The notes below the pieces were generated by a model. The model saw nothing but the letters and a program-made list of their open reading frames with translations. It was not told the origin of the DNA and did no database searches. The translations under genes were made by a program, and so were the position numbers. From WHSW01 sp963828755 (GTDB lineage Bacteria > Actinomycetota > Thermoleophilia > Solirubrobacterales > 70-9): DNA of 64,000 nucleotides. Below, piece by piece: positions 41,549-51,091 of the stretch. The stretch is taken from NCBI GenBank assembly GCA_963828755.1, contig CAWHFY010000011.1, forward strand, positions 62,001 to 126,000, in the 5' to 3' direction. Position 1 is the first letter of the stretch; each line of letters opens with the position of its first letter.

Positions 41549-41866
41549 ATGCCGATCTACGAATACAGGTGCCCGGACGGTCACACCTTCGAGGTGTTCC
41601 AGTCGATGTCGGACGACCCGGTCACCGTCTGCGAGGTCTGCGGCAAGCCGGTCGAGCGGGTCTTTCATCCGATCGCCGTCCACTTCAAGGGCTCGGGCTT
41701 CTACACGACCGACTACGCCAAGAAGGGCGCCAACAAGAGCGGTTCGAGCGAGGGCGAGGGCGGGTCGAAGTCGGAGTCGAGCTCGGATAGCAAGTCCGAG
41801 TCGAGCTCGGAAAGCAAGTCCGAGTCGAAGCCGGACTCCAAGTCCGAGTCGAAGTCGAAGGATTAG
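41549..41866 (+). CDS. FmdB-type zinc ribbon protein with Ser/Lys/Glu-rich tail
   Basis: A 105-residue protein: a small zinc ribbon (MPIYEYRCPDGHTFEVFQSM, then VCEVCGKPVERVFHP). C8, C28 and C31 are visible, with H12 at the position usually held by the fourth Cys. About 45 residues of Ser-Lys-Glu repeats (SESSSDSKSESS and so on) follow, probably disordered. FmdB family members are common and of unknown role. Divergent from glyS, 62 bp apart. Confidence 0.85.
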   Translation: MPIYEYRCPDGHTFEVFQSMSDDPVTVCEVCGKPVERVFHPIAVHFKGSGFYTTDYAKKGANKSGSSEGEGGSKSESSSDSKSESSSESKSESKPDSKSESKSKD

Positions 41867-41869
41867 CTG

Positions 41870-43090
41870 TTAGCTCTGCGGACAATTCGGCTTGCGGGGC
41901 GGTTTTCCGCCGATCAGCGCCTCCGCCGCCCGCTCGCATTCCTCCTGCGAGATCACCAGGTTGCCGGCCGCGGTCGTCCCCGAGGGCTTGAGCACGTCGG
42001 TGCCGCCCCCGCCGCCGGTCGCCGCTGAGATCACCATCTGCGGCATCGTCAGCATGCCCATGCTCGAGACCATCGCCTTGGGCGCGTTCCACCCGATCAG
42101 CGGGCCCTTGATGAAGTTCAGCGGCAGGCTCGTGATGCTGGTCAGCTTGCCCTTGATCCCGTCGAGGATCAGCTGCTGGAACTGAGCCCGCTCGACATCG
42201 GTCCCCGCGAACGCGCCGGAGCCGCACGTGTTCTCGCGGGTGCGCGCCAGGGTGATCGCCTGGAACCCGTCGAGGTCGTTGTCGCCCGCCTGGAGGTCGA
42301 GATTGAAGGCGCCGCCGGACACCGATGAGCAAACGGGCGTGGGCAGGTCGACCGTGATCCCGCCGATCGCGTCGATGAACTTGCGAAAGCCGTCGAAGTC
42401 GATGATCGCGACCTGGTCGATGTTGATCCCGAGCAGGCCCTCGACCGTGCGCACTTCGAGCTTCGCGCCGCCGGTCGCGTAGGCGGAGTTGATCTTCTGC
42501 GGCCCCTGGCCGGGGACGTCGGCCAGCGTGTCGCGCGGGATGGAGAGCTTGCGGAAGGTGCCGGCGCCGGCGCGGATCAGCATGATCGTGTCGGAGCGGT
42601 AGGGGCCGTGCTTGCAGTTGTTGTCGGTCGGTCGCCCGCTGGTCACCGCCTCGATGCAGTTCTCCGTCTCGGACTCGTCGGGACCGGCGAAGGCGCCGGA
42701 GCGCACGTCGGTGCCGAGGACGAGGATCGTCTGGCCGCCGAGCAGGAACGGGCCACCGTCGAGCACGTTGCCGACCCCGTCGGCGAGCTTCGACTTCTGG
42801 ATCTGCGCGGAGATTCCGAACGCGAGCATGCTGAGCGCGATCCAGCCGACGACGAAGATCCCGAACCACTTCGCGATCCGCCGCCACGGCGGGCGCTCGC
42901 CCGGCATCGAGAGCTTGCGCGGCGGCTTCGAGTCGCCGCCGTCATCGCCGCCGCGGCCGAGCTTCGACCCGAGCCCGGAGAGGTCGGGCTTGCGGATCCG
43001 GTCGACGAGCCGGCGGCGCGACTTGTACACCGTGTATTCGGGCGGCTCGCGTCGCTCTGGCTTCGGAGGTTGATCCCCGGCATCGGCCAT
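41870..43090 (-). CDS. LytR-CpsA-Psr (LCP) family cell-wall transferase
   Basis: A 406-residue protein: a charged cytosolic N-terminus (~1-75), one membrane segment (WFGIFVVGWIALSMLAFGIS), and an extracytoplasmic LCP domain from ~115 (ILVLGTDVRSG, YRSDTIMLIRAG, LSIPRDTLADVPGQG, INSAYATGG, FARTRENT-like ALARTRENTCGSG). The acidic and Arg residues that bind lipid pyrophosphate are in place. LCP enzymes attach wall glycopolymers (for example arabinogalactan or teichoic acids) to peptidoglycan. It ends just before the FmdB stop, tail to tail. Confidence 0.92.
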   Translation of the reverse strand: MADAGDQPPKPERREPPEYTVYKSRRRLVDRIRKPDLSGLGSKLGRGGDDGGDSKPPRKLSMPGERPPWRRIAKWFGIFVVGWIALSMLAFGISAQIQKSKLADGVGNVLDGGPFLLGGQTILVLGTDVRSGAFAGPDESETENCIEAVTSGRPTDNNCKHGPYRSDTIMLIRAGAGTFRKLSIPRDTLADVPGQGPQKINSAYATGGAKLEVRTVEGLLGINIDQVAIIDFDGFRKFIDAIGGITVDLPTPVCSSVSGGAFNLDLQAGDNDLDGFQAITLARTRENTCGSGAFAGTDVERAQFQQLILDGIKGKLTSITSLPLNFIKGPLIGWNAPKAMVSSMGMLTMPQMVISAATGGGGGTDVLKPSGTTAAGNLVISQEECERAAEALIGGKPPRKPNCPQS

Positions 43091-43150
43091 GAGCTATCAA
43101 TACCGCATGCCCTTCGGAGAATCCTTCCTCTGCGAGGCGGAGCGAAGCGA

Positions 43151-43172
43151 AGCCGAGCCGCGCCGCCGTTGA
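43151..43172 (+). repeat. 22-bp repeat, copy 2 (upstream of glucokinase)
   Basis: Identical to 10553-10574 and in an analogous place: 13 bp before a plus-strand start codon, downstream of a divergent gene. Only two copies were noticed by eye in this window. Confidence 0.45.
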
Positions 43173-43185
43173 CGCGCTTTTCCGT

Positions 43186-44133
43186 ATGAGGGCTGCGATC
43201 GGCGCCGATCTCGGGGGTACGAAGATGGCCATCGGAGCCGTCGATTCGGACCGCCAGGTGCTGCATCGCGGTACCGAGCCGACCACCGGGCTCGAGCTCG
43301 ACGCGCTGCTCGAAACGCTCGAGCGCGAGCTCCGCGAGGCGCTCGAGGCCTGCCCCGACGTCGGGGCGATCGGGCTCGGGGTCCCGTGCACGATCGACCG
43401 CGAGAAGGGCTTGGCAATCGCCTCGGTGAACTTGCCGATTGTCGGCGTGCCGATCCGGGACCTGTTCGCCGAGCGCCTCGGTTTGCCCGTGTTCGTCGAC
43501 AACGACGCCAACGTCGCGGCGCTCGCCGAACACCGCTTCGGCGCCGGCCGCGGCGCCCGCAACGTCGTGCTCCTGACGATCGGGACCGGGATCGGCGGCG
43601 GGCTGATCCTCAACGGTGAGCTGTATCGGGGCACGATCGGCGCCGGCGCCGAGCTCGGCCACATGGTCATCGACGAGAACGGCCCCCGCTGCCAGGGCAA
43701 CTGCCCCAACCACGGCTGCGTCGAGGCCCTCGCGTCGGGCACCGCGCTCGGGCGCGCCGGGCGGATCGCGGCAGACGCCCACCCGGACTCCCGCCTGGGG
43801 TCGGATCTGGCCAAGCGTGGTGAGATCACCGGCAGGGACGTGACCGAGGCGGCGATCGCCGGCGATGGGATCGCGGTCGAGGTGGTCGCCGGGATCGGCC
43901 GCCACCTCGGCGTCGCGCTCGCCAGCTACGCGAACATCTTCGAGCCCGACGTGATCGTGATCGGCGGGGGCGCGGCGGCCGCCGGCGACCTGCTGCTCGA
44001 GCCCGCGCGGCGCGAGCTGCGCAACCGGGCGCTGCCGCCGATGAACCAGATCAAGGTCGCCCCGGCCGAGCTCGGGCCGGACGCCGGGATGATCGGCGCC
44101 GCGGCAATGGCGATCGAGGAGGGCAGCGCCTGA
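43186..44133 (+). CDS. ROK family glucokinase
   Basis: A 315-residue sugar kinase. ATP-binding phosphate 1 motif GADLGGTKMAIG at the N-terminus, catalytic Asp in VFVDNDANVAALAEHRFGAG, and the ROK zinc motif near 169-180 (CQGNCPNHGCVEALASG). It probably phosphorylates glucose to glucose-6-phosphate. The stop codon TGA shares its last base with the rsmI ATG, so the genes are coupled. Confidence 0.92.
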   Translation: MRAAIGADLGGTKMAIGAVDSDRQVLHRGTEPTTGLELDALLETLERELREALEACPDVGAIGLGVPCTIDREKGLAIASVNLPIVGVPIRDLFAERLGLPVFVDNDANVAALAEHRFGAGRGARNVVLLTIGTGIGGGLILNGELYRGTIGAGAELGHMVIDENGPRCQGNCPNHGCVEALASGTALGRAGRIAADAHPDSRLGSDLAKRGEITGRDVTEAAIAGDGIAVEVVAGIGRHLGVALASYANIFEPDVIVIGGGAAAAGDLLLEPARRELRNRALPPMNQIKVAPAELGPDAGMIGAAAMAIEEGSA

Positions 44134-44957
44134 TGGCGGGCCGCCTGACCGTCTGCCCGACCCCGATCGGCAACATGGACGACCTCAGCCCGCGTGCCCG
44201 GAGGGCGCTCGAGGAGGCCGACCTCGTCGCCTGCGAGGACACGCGTCGCGCCGGGCGCCTTTACGAGCGGCTCGAGCTCACCCGGCCCCGGCTGGTCTCC
44301 AACCACGAGCAGAACGAGGTCGAGCGCGCCCGCCAGCTGGTCGCCCAGATCGAGCGCGGGGCGCGGGTGGCGTTGATCTCCGACGCCGGGACCCCGGCGA
44401 TCTCCGATCCCGGCTTTCGGCTGATCCGCGCCTGCATCGAGCGCGGGCTCGAGGTCGAGGTGCTTCCCGGGCCGTCGGCGGTGATCACAGCCCTGGTCGC
44501 CTCCGGGATGCCGGTCGACCGGTGGCGCTTCGAGGGCTTTTTGCCGCGCCGCGGCGGCGAGCTCGAGCGGGTGCTGGCCTCGCCCGAGACCGTGATCGCG
44601 TTCGAGTCCCCGCGCCGGCTGCCCGCGTCGCTGTCAGCGCTGGCGGCGCTCGCCCCGGATCGCGAGGCCGCCGTGTGCCGCGAGCTGACCAAGCTGCACG
44701 AGGAGGTCGCCCGCGGGACGCTGGGCGAGCTCGCCCGCGCCTTTCGCGATGAGGTCAAGGGCGAGATCGTCGTCGTGATCTCGCCCGCGTCGGCGCGCGC
44801 CGCTGGCGCCGACGAGGCCTTCGCAGTCGATGCCCTGCGCCGGCTGGTGCAGTCCGGAGCGCGTCCCCGCGCCGCCGCCAGCGTGGTCGCCGCGCTCACC
44901 GGAACGCGCGCCAACGACCTCTACAAGGGGCTCACGGGGCGCGAACCTCGGGAGTGA
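44133..44957 (+). CDS. rsmI: 16S rRNA (cytidine-1402-2'-O)-methyltransferase
   Basis: A 274-residue SAM-dependent tetrapyrrole-methylase-fold enzyme that 2'-O-methylates C1402 of 16S rRNA. Recognised by LTVCPTPIGNMDDLSPRARR, ACEDTRRAGRLYERL, SDAGTPAISDPGF and LPGPSAVITALVASG. It overlaps glucokinase by one base. Its usual actinobacterial neighbours metG-tatD-rsmA-ispE start ~11 kb downstream, with the mce block between. Confidence 0.95.
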   Translation: MAGRLTVCPTPIGNMDDLSPRARRALEEADLVACEDTRRAGRLYERLELTRPRLVSNHEQNEVERARQLVAQIERGARVALISDAGTPAISDPGFRLIRACIERGLEVEVLPGPSAVITALVASGMPVDRWRFEGFLPRRGGELERVLASPETVIAFESPRRLPASLSALAALAPDREAAVCRELTKLHEEVARGTLGELARAFRDEVKGEIVVVISPASARAAGADEAFAVDALRRLVQSGARPRAAASVVAALTGTRANDLYKGLTGREPRE

Positions 44958-45166
44958 AGAGCGCGTTAATCCGGCGCGCCGCGTTCGCGCCGACGCCGCG
45001 AGCGATTAGGATGCCCCGGGGTACGAACCGGCCGGTTGTCTACTGGCAGGGAGGATTGGAAGCCTCCCAGCGGAAACGCTTGTCAGCGAGTGGGTAGAGA
45101 GGAGTAGGCGCGCGCCGTCCCGGAGTGCAGGGAGAGCGACCGGATACTGGAGGAAAGGGACGGATC
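44958..45166 (+). promoter_or_regulatory. Intergenic leader of the mce operon with structured elements
   Basis: A 209-bp gap before the first MCE gene. It holds a perfect 12-bp palindrome AACCGGCCGGTT (45026-45037), a hairpin GGGAGG/CCTCCC (45049-45054 with 45063-45068), and a second hairpin AGCG-GAAA-CGCT (45069-45080) capped by a GNRA tetraloop. The palindrome is a candidate operator; the two hairpins would lie in the 5' leader. I recognise no known riboswitch. A TGGAGGAAAGGG stretch at 45148-45158 provides the ribosome site. Confidence 0.5.
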
Positions 45167-46516
45167 GTGGCCCGAATCGCAGGATTCGGAGCTCTGATCG
45201 TCGCCATCGTGCTGGTCGCGATGGTTTTGCTCGGCGGGGACGAGGGCAATAAGTACAAGCTGCTGTTCGAAACCGGCGGCCAGCTCGTGCCCGGAAACGA
45301 GGTGCTCGTCGGCGGTCAGCCGATCGGCACCGTCGATGACATCACGCTCACCGACGACTCGCAGGCGCAGGTCGACATCACCGTCGATCGCCCCCTGCAC
45401 GAGGGCACCACCGCGATCGTGCGCGCGACCTCGCTCTCCGGGGTCGCCAACCGCTACGTCTCGATCTCACCGGGGGCGAACTCGGAGCCCGAGATCCCCG
45501 ACGGCTCGACGATCTCGTCCGACTCGACCACCTCGCCGGTCGACCTCGACCAGCTCTTCAACACCTTGGACAAGAAGACCAGGGCCGGGCTGAGCGACTT
45601 CATCCAGGGGCAGGCCGCCGTTTACACGGGCAACAACGAGGAGGCGCGGGCCACGTACAAGTACTTCGCGCCGAGCCTCCAGGAGAGCCAGCGCCTGTTC
45701 GCCGAGCTGACCCGGGACCAGGCGGCCCTGAGTCAGTTCCTGGTCACCGGATCGAAGGTCTTCGGGGTGCTGGCCGACCGCCGCCAGGAGCTCTCCGCCC
45801 TGACCTCGAACGCGAACCAGGCGTTCGGCGCGATCGCGGCCGAGAACGAAGCGTTCAGCCAGGATCTGCAGCTGCTGCCGCCGGTGATGCGCCAGGGGAA
45901 CACGACGTTCGTCAACCTGCGGGCCGCGCTCGACGACCTCGACCCGCTGGTCTCCGACACGAAGGCGGTCGTCCCGCTATTGGCCCCGTTCCTGCGCAAG
46001 CTGCGCCCGGTGGCCAGGGACTCGGTGCCGGTGTTCCGCGACCTCAGCACCGCGCTGCACCGCGACGGCCCGACCAATGACCTCACCGACGCCCTGCGCA
46101 CCGCCCCGGCCGTCACCCAGAAGGCCAAGAAGTCGGTCGCGCCCACGCTCGCCGCGCTCGCCGACTCGCAGCACCTGATCGACTTCGCGCGCCCCTACTC
46201 GCCTGACCTGCTCGCCGTGTTCGGCAAGCTCGCCGGGGCGTCGGGCTACTACGACTTCAACGGCCACTACCTGCGTGTCCAGCCCGCCGGCGGCAACGTC
46301 TTCTCATACAACGACGCCACCGACACGCTCGAGCCGATTCCGCTCAGCGCCCAGTACGACGCCTTCAGCTCGCTTGGCTTCGGCCCGCAGCAGCGCTGCC
46401 CAGGCTCGTCGACCCAGCCGAACGCCGGCTGGCCGAACCCCACCGACCACCCGTTCCTCGACGACGGCAGCCTCGACGGGCTCTGCCTCCCGACCGACGT
46501 GCCCCCCGGCCCATGA
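45167..46516 (+). CDS. MCE family protein 1 of 6 (MlaD domain)
   Basis: A 449-residue protein from GTG 45167, chosen because a strong TGGAGGAAAGGG lies ten bases upstream; an earlier GTG at 45125 is less likely. One N-terminal membrane anchor (LIVAIVLVAMVLLGG), then the MCE/MlaD domain (~20-100: KYKLLFETGGQLVPGNEVLV, SGVANRYVSISPG), a helical region with many heptads (~120-330) and a disordered tail. MCE hexamers form tunnels for lipid transport across the envelope. First gene of a six-gene operon with 1- to 11-bp overlaps. Confidence 0.92.
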   Translation: MARIAGFGALIVAIVLVAMVLLGGDEGNKYKLLFETGGQLVPGNEVLVGGQPIGTVDDITLTDDSQAQVDITVDRPLHEGTTAIVRATSLSGVANRYVSISPGANSEPEIPDGSTISSDSTTSPVDLDQLFNTLDKKTRAGLSDFIQGQAAVYTGNNEEARATYKYFAPSLQESQRLFAELTRDQAALSQFLVTGSKVFGVLADRRQELSALTSNANQAFGAIAAENEAFSQDLQLLPPVMRQGNTTFVNLRAALDDLDPLVSDTKAVVPLLAPFLRKLRPVARDSVPVFRDLSTALHRDGPTNDLTDALRTAPAVTQKAKKSVAPTLAALADSQHLIDFARPYSPDLLAVFGKLAGASGYYDFNGHYLRVQPAGGNVFSYNDATDTLEPIPLSAQYDAFSSLGFGPQQRCPGSSTQPNAGWPNPTDHPFLDDGSLDGLCLPTDVPPGP

Positions 46517-48129
46517 GACGCCTGCTCGCCATCGTCGCCGCGCTCGCCGTCGCCGTCGCGGTACTGGTCCTCGGCACCGGCGCCGGCGGCGACGACGGCA
46601 CCTACGAGGTCCGCGCGGTGTTCGACAACGCGAGCTTCCTGGTCACCGGCGAGGAGGTGCGCGTCGCCGGGGCCAAGGTCGGCTCAATAACCGCGGTCGA
46701 CATCGCCACCGCCGACGAGCCGGTGACCGAGGACGGGTCGCCAGATCCAGGCAAGGCGATCGTCGTGATGCGGATCGACGACCCGGCCTTCCAGGACTTC
46801 CGCACCGACGCCTCGTGCCTGATCCGCCCGCAGTCGCTGATCGGCGAGAAGTTCGTCGAGTGCACACCGACCGAACCGCGCGCGCCCGGCAACCCGGCGC
46901 CGCCCCAGCTGGCGAAGATCCCCGACGACCAGCCGGGCGCCGGTCAGTACCTGCTGCCGCTGGAGCGCAACGGCAAGGCCGTCGACCTCGACCTCGTCAA
47001 CAACATCATGCGCGAGCCGTACCCCGACCGCTTCCGGCTGATCCTCAACGACCTCGGCGCCGGGCTCGCGGCCCGCGGCGACGAGCTCGCCGAGATCGTC
47101 GAGCGCGCGAACCCGGCTCTGCGCGAGACCAACAAGGTGATCGCGATCCTGCGCTCGCAGAACCGCGATCTCGCCGACCTCGCCACCGACGGCGACCAGG
47201 TGGTCACCGCGCTGGCGCGGGAGCGCGAGAGCATCGCCGGGTTCATCAACTCCTCGACCACGGTCGGGCAGGCGACCGCCGAGCGCCAGGCCGACCTCGA
47301 GGCCGGCTTCGCGAAGCTGCCCGGCTTCCTGCGCGAGCTGCGCTCGACGATGGGCGAGCTGACCAAGTTCTCCGACGCCGCGACGCCGGTCTTCAGCGAG
47401 CTCGGCGCCGCGGCCCCATCGCTGACCGACCTCAATCAGGACGTGATCCCGTTCTCGAACGCGGGCATCCCGGCCGTCACCTCCCTCGGCAAGGCCGCCG
47501 ACGAGGCGGGCCCGGCGATCGTCGCCTCGGACCCGGTGATCCGCCAGATTCGCAGCCTCGCCAACGACGGCGCCCCGGCGAGCAAGAACCTGCAGAAGCT
47601 GCTCGCCAGCCTGCGCAAGACGAACGGCTTCGAGTACCTGATGAAGACGATCTTCGGGCTCGGCGGCGCCGTCAACTCGTTCGACCAGTACGGCCACTTC
47701 CTCCGCGCGCTGATCCCGGTCCAAAACTGCTTCGACTACACCTCGATCCCGCAGTCCGGCTGCAGCGCCCAGTTCGGCGCCGCGACGCTGAGCGCCGCCG
47801 CGAAGCAGAAGCGCCGCGCCGACGCCCACCGCGACCGGCGCCACTCGAGCGCCGCCGACAGCGCCCGCGATCAAAGCAGCGCGGACGACGGAGCGGTCGA
47901 GACCGACCCGCAGCCGAGCGCGCCGCCCGAGACGACCACGCCCGAGGATCAGACGACCATCCCCGAGGACGGCTCGACCGAGGCCGATCCCTCCCCGAAC
48001 CAGCCCGACGCGGCCCCGGACGCACCGATCTCTCCCGACGGCCAGCCGCAGGTTGACGCCGGCGCCGCGCGCCAGCTGCTCGACTTCCTGATCGGCGAGC
48101 GCCGCCATCACCGCGGAGGCAAGCGATGA
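46513..48129 (+). CDS. MCE family protein 2 of 6
   Basis: 538 residues, anchored by one N-terminal segment (LLAIVAALAVAVAVLVLGTG). MCE domain from ~31 (YEVRAVFDNASFLVTGEEVR, VAGAKVGSITAVDI), long helical region, and a C-terminal extension of ~110 residues that is basic then Pro/Thr/Asp-rich (QPSAPPETTTPEDQTT), probably disordered. Starts in an ATGA overlap. Part of the putative hexameric lipid-shuttle subunits. The tail is longer than in its five partners. Confidence 0.92.
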   Translation: MRRLLAIVAALAVAVAVLVLGTGAGGDDGTYEVRAVFDNASFLVTGEEVRVAGAKVGSITAVDIATADEPVTEDGSPDPGKAIVVMRIDDPAFQDFRTDASCLIRPQSLIGEKFVECTPTEPRAPGNPAPPQLAKIPDDQPGAGQYLLPLERNGKAVDLDLVNNIMREPYPDRFRLILNDLGAGLAARGDELAEIVERANPALRETNKVIAILRSQNRDLADLATDGDQVVTALARERESIAGFINSSTTVGQATAERQADLEAGFAKLPGFLRELRSTMGELTKFSDAATPVFSELGAAAPSLTDLNQDVIPFSNAGIPAVTSLGKAADEAGPAIVASDPVIRQIRSLANDGAPASKNLQKLLASLRKTNGFEYLMKTIFGLGGAVNSFDQYGHFLRALIPVQNCFDYTSIPQSGCSAQFGAATLSAAAKQKRRADAHRDRRHSSAADSARDQSSADDGAVETDPQPSAPPETTTPEDQTTIPEDGSTEADPSPNQPDAAPDAPISPDGQPQVDAGAARQLLDFLIGERRHHRGGKR

Positions 48130-49568
48130 GGCGCCGCGGAGCGATTGCCGGGATCACCGCGAGCCCGACGATGGTCGGCGCGCTGACCGTGATGGTCGTG
48201 ATCCTCGCCGTCTTCCTCGCCTACAACGCCAACAACGGCCTCCCCTTCGTGCCCTCTTACCGGATCTCGGTCGAGGTCCCCGATGCCGACCTGCTCGTGC
48301 CCAGCAACGAGGTCCGCATCGGCGGCGTCCGGGTCGGCGTGGTCGAGACGATCGAGCCGCAACAGGACGAGGACGGCAACGTCAGCGCCCGGCTCGACCT
48401 GAAGCTCGACAAGGACGTCGACCCGCTGCCGAAGAACTCGACCTTCGTGGTCCGCGCGCGATCGGCGCTCGGGCTCAAGTACCTCGAGATCGTCAAGGGC
48501 GACTCCGACGAGGGCTATCAGCCGGGCGCGACGATCCCGATCTCGCACGCGCGCCCCGAGCCGGTCGAGATCGACCAGGTGCTGAGCACCTTCGACGCTC
48601 CGACCCGGACGGCGATCCAGCGCAACCTGTTCGAGTTCGGCAACGCGCTCGCCGGGCGAGGGCCGGCCCTCAACGAGGCGCTCGGCAAGCTGCCGAGCGT
48701 GCTCGAGAACCTGCAGCCGGTGATGGAGAACCTTTCCTCCCCCGACACCAACCTCGCCCGGTTCGTTCAGGCGCTCGCGGCGACCTCCCGCGAGGTGGCC
48801 CCGGTGGCCGAGACCCAGGCGCAGCTGTTCGTTTCGCTCGACACCACCTTCACCGCGCTCGAGCAGGTTGCGCGGCCCTTCATCCAGGACACGATCTCCG
48901 AGACGCCGCCGACCCTCGACGCGGCCACCCAGGCGCTGCCGGTCGTGCGCCCGTTCCTCGCCCACAGCACGACCCTGTTCACCGAGCTCCAGCCGGGTGT
49001 AAAGACGCTCGCCGAGACGGCTCCGGTGCTCGACTCGGCGATCGAGACGGGGATCCCGGCGCTGCGCGGGACGCCGGCGCTCAACCGCCAGCTCGGCCCG
49101 ACCGCGCTCGCCCTGCAGCGCTTCAACGACGATGACGGCGTCCGCTCCGGCATCTCGAGGCTCGACCAGACGGTCAACATCCTCGGCCCGACCGTCCGCT
49201 TCGTTACTCCGGCGCAGACGGTCTGCAACTACGGGACGTTGCTGTTCCGCAACTTCAAGAGCTCCCTCGCGCAGGGCAGCAACGGCGGCCGCTGGCAGCG
49301 GATCACCGTCTTCGAGCCGCCCGCGGGCCCGAACAGCGAGGGCAGCTACGCCGACGCGCCCGCGAACGGGGGCAGCAACGACCCCGACAACTACCTCCAT
49401 TACAACCCGTACCCGAACACGGCGGCGCCGGGTCAGAAGTTCGAGTGCGAGGCCGGCAACGAGCCCTACGCGGTCGGCCAGCAGGTGATCGGCAACCCGC
49501 CCGGCAATCAGGGGACGACGACCGCCGACCAGCCCGGGTCCACGACCAGCACGGAGAGCGGCCAGTGA
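48126..49568 (+). CDS. MCE family protein 3 of 6
   Basis: 480 residues. The N-terminal segment (VGALTVMVVILAVFLAYNAN) is followed by an MCE domain (YRISVEVPDADLLVPSNEVR, IGGVRVGVVETIE, then RSALGLKYLEIVKGD), a helical region, and an acidic Asn/Gly-rich end containing two Cys (VCNYG, FECEAGN). ATG overlaps the preceding stop by 4 bp and its own stop overlaps the next GTG. Same operon and presumed complex. Confidence 0.92.
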   Translation: MRRRGAIAGITASPTMVGALTVMVVILAVFLAYNANNGLPFVPSYRISVEVPDADLLVPSNEVRIGGVRVGVVETIEPQQDEDGNVSARLDLKLDKDVDPLPKNSTFVVRARSALGLKYLEIVKGDSDEGYQPGATIPISHARPEPVEIDQVLSTFDAPTRTAIQRNLFEFGNALAGRGPALNEALGKLPSVLENLQPVMENLSSPDTNLARFVQALAATSREVAPVAETQAQLFVSLDTTFTALEQVARPFIQDTISETPPTLDAATQALPVVRPFLAHSTTLFTELQPGVKTLAETAPVLDSAIETGIPALRGTPALNRQLGPTALALQRFNDDDGVRSGISRLDQTVNILGPTVRFVTPAQTVCNYGTLLFRNFKSSLAQGSNGGRWQRITVFEPPAGPNSEGSYADAPANGGSNDPDNYLHYNPYPNTAAPGQKFECEAGNEPYAVGQQVIGNPPGNQGTTTADQPGSTTSTESGQ

Positions 49569-51091
49569 GGCGATCGCGCGCCAAGACCGCCAAGCGGATG
49601 ACGGGGCCGGCGCCGGACCCGCGGATCTGGGGGCGCACCTACCGTGGCCCCGCGCCGTGGATCTTCGGCCTGCTGATGGTCCTCCTGATTGCGATCGGGA
49701 CGTACCTCGCGTTCGCGAAGCAGCTGCCCTGGTCGAGCCCCGCATATGAGCTGCACGCGACCTTCGAGAACACGGCGACCCTGCGGCCGACCTCGCCGGT
49801 GCGGATCGCCGGGGTCAACGTCGGCGAGGTCACCAACGTCTCCGGCAATGGCGGCGACCTGGTCGACGTCACCTTCAGCGTCGACGAGGACGGGCTGCCG
49901 ATCCACGCGGACGCTGAGGTCGAGATCCGCCCGCGCCTCTTCCTGGAGGGCAACTTCTTCATCGACCTGAAGCCCGGCAGCCCGAGCGCCCCGGACCTCT
50001 CCGACGGCGACAGCATCCCCGTCACCCAGACCTCGACCGCGGTCCAGCTCGACGAGGTGCTTTCGGCGCTGCAGGCGCCGACCCGCAAGGGCCTGCAGAA
50101 GACGCTGACCGGGTTCGGGACCGCGCTCAACTACCAGCCGACCGCCCAGGCCGACCGCACCCAAGACCCCGACGTCGCCGGCGAGAGCGCGGGCGAGTCG
50201 CTCAACGATGCGTTCAAGTACGGCGAGGAGGCGGGCCGCGGCACCGCGATCGTCTCGAAGGCCCTGCGCGGCCAGAACCCGGGCGATCTCGCCGGGTTCA
50301 TCGTCGCCACCCGCGACGTGTTCGCGAAGCTGGCGAGCCGCGAGCAGGACCTCGGCGGCCTGATCACCAACCTCAACACGGTTGCCGGGGCGCTCGCCGC
50401 CGAGTCGGCGAACCTCTCGGACACGATCGCCGAGCTGCAGCCGACGCTCGAAACGGCGCAGCCCGCGCTCGCCGACCTCAACGACTCGCTGCCGCCGCTG
50501 CGCGCGCTGGCGATCGTCTCCCGCCCGGGGATCCAGGAGCTGCCCGACACGATCGAGGCCTTCAACCCGTGGCTCGACCAGACCGGCCAGCTGGTCAAGG
50601 CGAGCGAGCTCGGTGGGCTCGCCCGGCTGCTGAAGGGCACCGCGCCGGGCCTCGCCCAGGTCAACGCCGGCGCGAAGAAGCTGTTCCCGCAGGTGACCGC
50701 GCTCTCGCGCTGCTCGACCAAGAACCTGATCCCCTCCGCCGACACGACGATCACCGCCGACACCCAGTTCGGCACCGGCCAGCCGAACTTCTATGAGCTC
50801 TTCTACGGGCTCGTGAACGTTGCCGGCGCCGGCCAGGGGTTCGACGGCAACGGCCCGTACCTGCGCCTGCAGCCCGGTGGCGGCCCGGTGCTGGTCCACA
50901 ACCCGAACCCGACCGGAACCCCCTCCGACCAGGTGAACTTCACGAACACGATCGAGGCCCCGGACGGCATCCAGCCGGTGCTGCCGGGGGCGGCGCCGCC
51001 GTTCCGCATGGACGTCGCCTGCGCGAAGAACGATCCGCCGAACGTCAACGGGCCCGCCTCGGCCCCCGGACCCGCGGACCTGGTGCCCTGA
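49565..51091 (+). CDS. MCE family protein 4 of 6
   Basis: 508 residues from GTG 49565 (GTGA overlap with the previous stop). A basic N-terminus (RRSRAKTAKRM), one membrane segment (IFGLLMVLLIAIGTYLAFAK), then the MCE domain (YELHATFENTATLRPTSPVR, IAGVNVGEVTNVSG, LFLEGNFFIDLKPGS). A helical region and a Cys-containing C-terminus follow. Upstream in-frame codons belong to the previous gene's region and are rejected as start. Confidence 0.92.
   Translation: MRRSRAKTAKRMTGPAPDPRIWGRTYRGPAPWIFGLLMVLLIAIGTYLAFAKQLPWSSPAYELHATFENTATLRPTSPVRIAGVNVGEVTNVSGNGGDLVDVTFSVDEDGLPIHADAEVEIRPRLFLEGNFFIDLKPGSPSAPDLSDGDSIPVTQTSTAVQLDEVLSALQAPTRKGLQKTLTGFGTALNYQPTAQADRTQDPDVAGESAGESLNDAFKYGEEAGRGTAIVSKALRGQNPGDLAGFIVATRDVFAKLASREQDLGGLITNLNTVAGALAAESANLSDTIAELQPTLETAQPALADLNDSLPPLRALAIVSRPGIQELPDTIEAFNPWLDQTGQLVKASELGGLARLLKGTAPGLAQVNAGAKKLFPQVTALSRCSTKNLIPSADTTITADTQFGTGQPNFYELFYGLVNVAGAGQGFDGNGPYLRLQPGGGPVLVHNPNPTGTPSDQVNFTNTIEAPDGIQPVLPGAAPPFRMDVACAKNDPPNVNGPASAPGPADLVP

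Noticed and set aside
41700..41866. Short-period repeats in the FmdB gene tail as a CRISPR-like or satellite array
   Set aside because: The repeats are codon-periodic AGC/GAG/AAG runs encoding a Ser-Glu-Lys tail within an intact frame; there are no spacers.
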